DNA from: Sutterella sp047777475
GTDB taxonomy: Bacteria > Pseudomonadota > Gammaproteobacteria > Burkholderiales > Burkholderiaceae_F
NCBI GenBank assembly: GCA_047777475.1
Contig: JBKEET010000001.1
Span: forward strand, 124,001-188,000
DNA length: 64,000 bases
Reading direction: 5' to 3'
The position numbers and the translations under genes are program-made. Shown in pieces: positions 61,237-64,000 of this stretch (its first letter is position 1; every line of letters starts with the position of its first letter). The notes beneath the pieces are model-generated. The model was not told the origin of the DNA. It worked only from the letters and a program-made list of their open reading frames with translations, and ran no database searches.

Positions 61237-62754
61237 ATGACCAATCTGAATCGCCGCACACTGCTCAAGGGCTCCATCGCCGCCGGTGCTTTCGGCTTCA
61301 TGGGATCGCTGCAGGCCAAGACCGCCGGCGTCCCCGCCAAGTGGGATGAAACGGTTGACGTGCTCGTCGTGGGCTCCGGCTTCGCCGGGCTGGCCGCCGC
61401 CATCGAGGCGAAGAAGGCCGGCGCCAAGACGCTCGTCCTTGAGAAGATGCCGACCGCGGGCGGCAACTCCATCATCAACGGCGGCATTCTGACCGCCACG
61501 GGCTGCGAGCAGCAGAAAAAGCACGGCATCAAGGACTCGCCCGAGCTGCTGGCGCACGACATGCTGGTCGCCGGCCTGTTCATGAACCAGCCGGACAAGG
61601 TGAAGCTGCTCGCCTCGCACGCTCTGTCCAACTACGAGTGGACGGTCAAGGAACTGGGCGTCGAGTACAACCCCGACGCGATCGGCCAGGAAGGCGGCCA
61701 CTCCGTGCCGCGCTACGTGTTCACGAAGAACGGCTCGGGCTCCGGCATCGTCACGAAGGAGCTTGAGAAGCTCAAGCAGCTCGGCGTCGAAGTGCGCTGC
61801 CGCACCTTCGTCAAGCACATCATCCGCGACGACTCCGGCCGCGTGGTCGGCCTCGAGGTGCTCGAGGGCTATAAGTTCCCGAAGGCCGATTCCGGCAAGA
61901 CGAAGTTCATCCGCGCCACGAAGGGCGTCGTTCTCTGCTACGGCGGCTTCTCGCAGGATGTGCCCTACCGCATGATGCAGGACCCGAAGCTCAACGAGAA
62001 GCTCTCTTCGACCAACCAGCCCGGCGCCACCGCCGAGCTCTGGCGCGAGACGAGCCGCATCGGCTGCGCCCAGGTCCAGAACGACTGGATCCAGTGCACG
62101 CCGTGGAACAACCCGCATGAGAAGGGCATGGGCATCGGCTGGACGTTCTCGCAGTCCGGCGCCGCCGAGTACGGCCTGTGGGTGAGCACGACGGGCAAGC
62201 GCTTCGTCAATGAGCTCGCCAACCGCAAGATCCGCGCCGACGCCATCATGGTCGAGCAGAACAACGGCAACCGCGCCATTTCGATCTGCACGAAGCCGAA
62301 CCTCAAGGCCCTCGAGAAGGCCCGCCCGGGCATGCTCCAGAAGCTGCTGGACCGCAAGATCGTGAAGGAATACAAGTCGCTCGACGAAATCGCCGCCGAC
62401 TACAAGATCCCGGCCGATCAGCTGAAGAAGACGGTCGCCGAGTTCAACGAAGCGGTCAAGAACAAGAAGGATCCGCTCTTTGGGCGCTACATCAACGCCG
62501 AGCAGGTGCCGCTGGTCGAAGGCCCGTGGTACGCGAGCGAGATGAGCCCGAAGGTCCATCACTGCATGGGCGGCCTGTGCACCAACATCAAGGCCCAGGT
62601 CCTCGACATCGAAGCCTTCAAGCCGATTCCGGGCCTCTGGGCCGCGGGCGAGGCCACCTCGGGCGTGCACGGCGCCGTGCGCCTCGGGTCCTGCGCCATC
62701 CTTGACTGCCTGGTGAACGGCCGCATCGCCGGCCAGGAGGCCGCCAAGGCGTAA
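61237..62754 (+). CDS. Tat-exported FAD-dependent fumarate reductase-family enzyme
   Basis: Periplasmic flavoprotein of 505 residues. A twin-arginine signal (NRRTLLKGSIAAGAFGFMGS, R6-R7) is followed by the FAD Rossmann motif VVGSGFAGLAAA (G46, G48, G51). Catalytic residues of the soluble fumarate reductase family are in place: Arg330 in NELANR, His441/His442 in VHHCMGG and Arg482 in GVHGAVRLG. The heme domain of flavocytochrome c is absent, so electrons must come from a separate c-type cytochrome. The family also includes urocanate and methacrylate reductases, so fumarate is only the default substrate. AAGGAGA precedes ATG 61237. Confidence 0.9.
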   Translation: MTNLNRRTLLKGSIAAGAFGFMGSLQAKTAGVPAKWDETVDVLVVGSGFAGLAAAIEAKKAGAKTLVLEKMPTAGGNSIINGGILTATGCEQQKKHGIKDSPELLAHDMLVAGLFMNQPDKVKLLASHALSNYEWTVKELGVEYNPDAIGQEGGHSVPRYVFTKNGSGSGIVTKELEKLKQLGVEVRCRTFVKHIIRDDSGRVVGLEVLEGYKFPKADSGKTKFIRATKGVVLCYGGFSQDVPYRMMQDPKLNEKLSSTNQPGATAELWRETSRIGCAQVQNDWIQCTPWNNPHEKGMGIGWTFSQSGAAEYGLWVSTTGKRFVNELANRKIRADAIMVEQNNGNRAISICTKPNLKALEKARPGMLQKLLDRKIVKEYKSLDEIAADYKIPADQLKKTVAEFNEAVKNKKDPLFGRYINAEQVPLVEGPWYASEMSPKVHHCMGGLCTNIKAQVLDIEAFKPIPGLWAAGEATSGVHGAVRLGSCAILDCLVNGRIAGQEAAKA

Positions 62755-62837
62755 AGCCCCTCGGCTCCGTGCGGCGGAAGCGGCTCCGCTGAGTGCCGCT
62801 TCCCGCCGCCGGTCTATTTGGTTCTCTCCTCTTTTCC

Positions 62838-62874
62838 GCCGGAAGCTCCTGCAAAAGGACCTTCCGGCTTTTTT
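62838..62874 (+). terminator. Terminator after the Tat flavoprotein gene
   Basis: GCCGGAAG and CTTCCGGC form an 8-bp stem followed by TTTTTT. Confidence 0.75.
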
Positions 62875-62881
62875 CTGCCTT

Positions 62882-64000
62882 TCAGAAGCCCGCTGCGGCG
62901 GCTGCGCCCGCGATGCGCCCGAAGACGATCGCCTCGATGAGGCCGACCGCGCCGAGGTGCGAGATGCCGTGCAGGCCGCCCGTCGCTTCGCCCGCGGCGT
63001 AGAAGCCGGGGATGGGCCGGTCGTCCACGACCGAGAGGACGCGTGCATTTTCGTCGGTCGCGACGCCGCCCGAGCATTCGTAGACCTTGGGGAGCACGCG
63101 CGCGGCGTACCACGGGGCGGCGTTCATGGGGAGCGCGCTGAGCGCTAGCGGCCTGCCCACGGCGTCGAGGGCGGCGCCTTTCGCGCGCGCGTCGTTGTAA
63201 GCGGCGATCTCCTCGCGGAGCGCGGCTTCCGGAATGCCGAACTCCCCGCAGAGCTCCCTGAGCGAAGAGAACTTCTCGACGATGCCGCGGCTCACGAGGT
63301 CCTCGATGTCCGCCGGCGTCACCGCGGGCGAGCTCGGCTGCGAGACCGCCTTGGCGTCCGCGACGGCGATGACGTGCTCGCCCGCGATCGTGCGGTCGAG
63401 GAGGGCGTTGGTGAGCTCCGCGAGCGGTGCCGTCTCGTTCACGAAGCGCCGCCCCGTCTTGGCGGTCACCCAGAGGCCCTGCGTGGCCGCGCAGCTGCGC
63501 GTGAACTTAAAAGCGAGGCCGCTGCCCTGCTCGTCGGGGCTCGTCTCGGGAAGGCAGTGGATGTATTCGGTGTGCAGGAGCCAGGCGCCGGCGAGCGCCG
63601 CCGCCTTGATGCCCTCGGCCGTGGCGCCCGGCTGGTTGGTGGTGCCGATGGCGGCCGAAAGCCGGTAGTTCTGGCGCCGGCGGAACTCGGGGTCGGCGCC
63701 GAAGCCGCCGGTGGCGAGCACCGTGCCGCGCGAGGCGAAGATGTCGATCGGCTCTCCCGCGCGCTCGGCGTGCACGCCGAGGATGCGGCCCGTATCTTCG
63801 GCGCGGATGAAGCGCTTCAAGGCCGTGCCGAGCATCAGCTCGGCGCCAACGGCCGCGGCCCGTTCCTGCATCGGGAAGATGAGGCCCGTGCCCGAGCGGC
63901 TTTCGATGTAGACCGTGCGCGCGCAGCGGTGGCCGCGCTCGAGCGTGAGCAGCGTCGGGTCCCAGCGCACGCCGAGCTCCTTGCCCGTCCACTCCCAGGC
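62882..64000 (-). CDS. FAD-dependent oxidoreductase, fumarate reductase family, 5' end cut by window edge
   Basis: The C-terminal 370 or so residues of a flavoprotein; the frame stays open to base 64000, so N-terminus and FAD Rossmann motif are outside. It keeps the family architecture (SRGTVLATGGFGADPEFRR, TNQPGATAEGIKAAALAGA, TGRRFVNE, FYAAGEATGGLHG). At the three catalytic positions it differs from the neighbouring enzyme: NETAPL where NELANR has Arg, YECSGG where HHCMGG has His, and ISHLG where VRLG has Arg. It therefore probably does not reduce fumarate. It is convergent with the Tat flavoprotein gene. Confidence 0.85.
   Translation of the reverse strand, partial: AWEWTGKELGVRWDPTLLTLERGHRCARTVYIESRSGTGLIFPMQERAAAVGAELMLGTALKRFIRAEDTGRILGVHAERAGEPIDIFASRGTVLATGGFGADPEFRRRQNYRLSAAIGTTNQPGATAEGIKAAALAGAWLLHTEYIHCLPETSPDEQGSGLAFKFTRSCAATQGLWVTAKTGRRFVNETAPLAELTNALLDRTIAGEHVIAVADAKAVSQPSSPAVTPADIEDLVSRGIVEKFSSLRELCGEFGIPEAALREEIAAYNDARAKGAALDAVGRPLALSALPMNAAPWYAARVLPKVYECSGGVATDENARVLSVVDDRPIPGFYAAGEATGGLHGISHLGAVGLIEAIVFGRIAGAAAAAGF

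Overview
The window is a high-GC chromosomal segment from a proteobacterium, most likely a betaproteobacterium of the Burkholderiales, with a gut Sutterellaceae-type organism as the best guess. That guess rests on the gene families seen (a CecR/Ybh exporter locus, dnaG-rpoD, an imuA-imuB cassette, a Tat-exported fumarate-reductase-like flavoprotein, a complete leuABCD run) and on strongly G/C-biased codon use. I see no rRNA, transposase, integrase or CRISPR array. Three tRNA genes are present: two tRNA-Glu(CTC) and one tRNA-Arg(CCT).

Layout. 1-2.2 kb: YbhF/YbhG ABC exporter genes with a divergent CecR-like TetR regulator. 2.2-10.3 kb: dnaG followed by two complete RpoD-type sigma factors in tandem, the first with a long histone-H1-like N-terminal tail. 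10.4-12.6 kb: RhlE-type helicase, a probable structured RNA and an AbrB-fold regulator. 12.7-14.7 kb: a duplicated tRNA-Glu unit next to gltX. 14.9-22 kb: a DUF401 membrane protein, a yybP-ykoY (manganese) riboswitch controlling an MneA/UPF0016 exporter, queH, a methyltransferase, an HNH nuclease, imuB and imuA. 22-30 kb: yggS, a sodium:solute symporter and the leuABCD operon. 30-35 kb: etfBA, a nitroreductase and the rpsP-rimM-trmD-rplS operon. 35-41.3 kb: an rRNA methyltransferase, proA, a nuclease-helicase of the DUF2075 type with a degenerate duplicate of its 3' end, and a ZIP transporter behind a Fur-like box. 41.3-48.3 kb: modB, modA and modC, then holA, lptE and leuS.

48.5-58.3 kb is the main accessory region. 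It starts with a divergent pair of unrecognised genes (a 374-residue and a 752-residue coiled-coil protein) around a promoter carrying repeated 9-12 bp elements. A visibly AT-richer three-gene operon follows: an adenine-type DNA methyltransferase, a superfamily 2 helicase and a GIY-YIG nuclease. This resembles Bacillus yeeABC and is probably a restriction or phage-defence system. The window ends with a UvrD/PcrA-type helicase, tRNA-Arg(CCT) and two convergent FAD-dependent reductases of the fumarate reductase family; one keeps the catalytic residues and the other has replaced all of them.

Most of the window is housekeeping: replication initiation, transcription, tRNA charging, translation, leucine synthesis, molybdate and metal transport, and electron transfer. 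The accessory parts most likely concern DNA defence and anaerobic electron-acceptor use.
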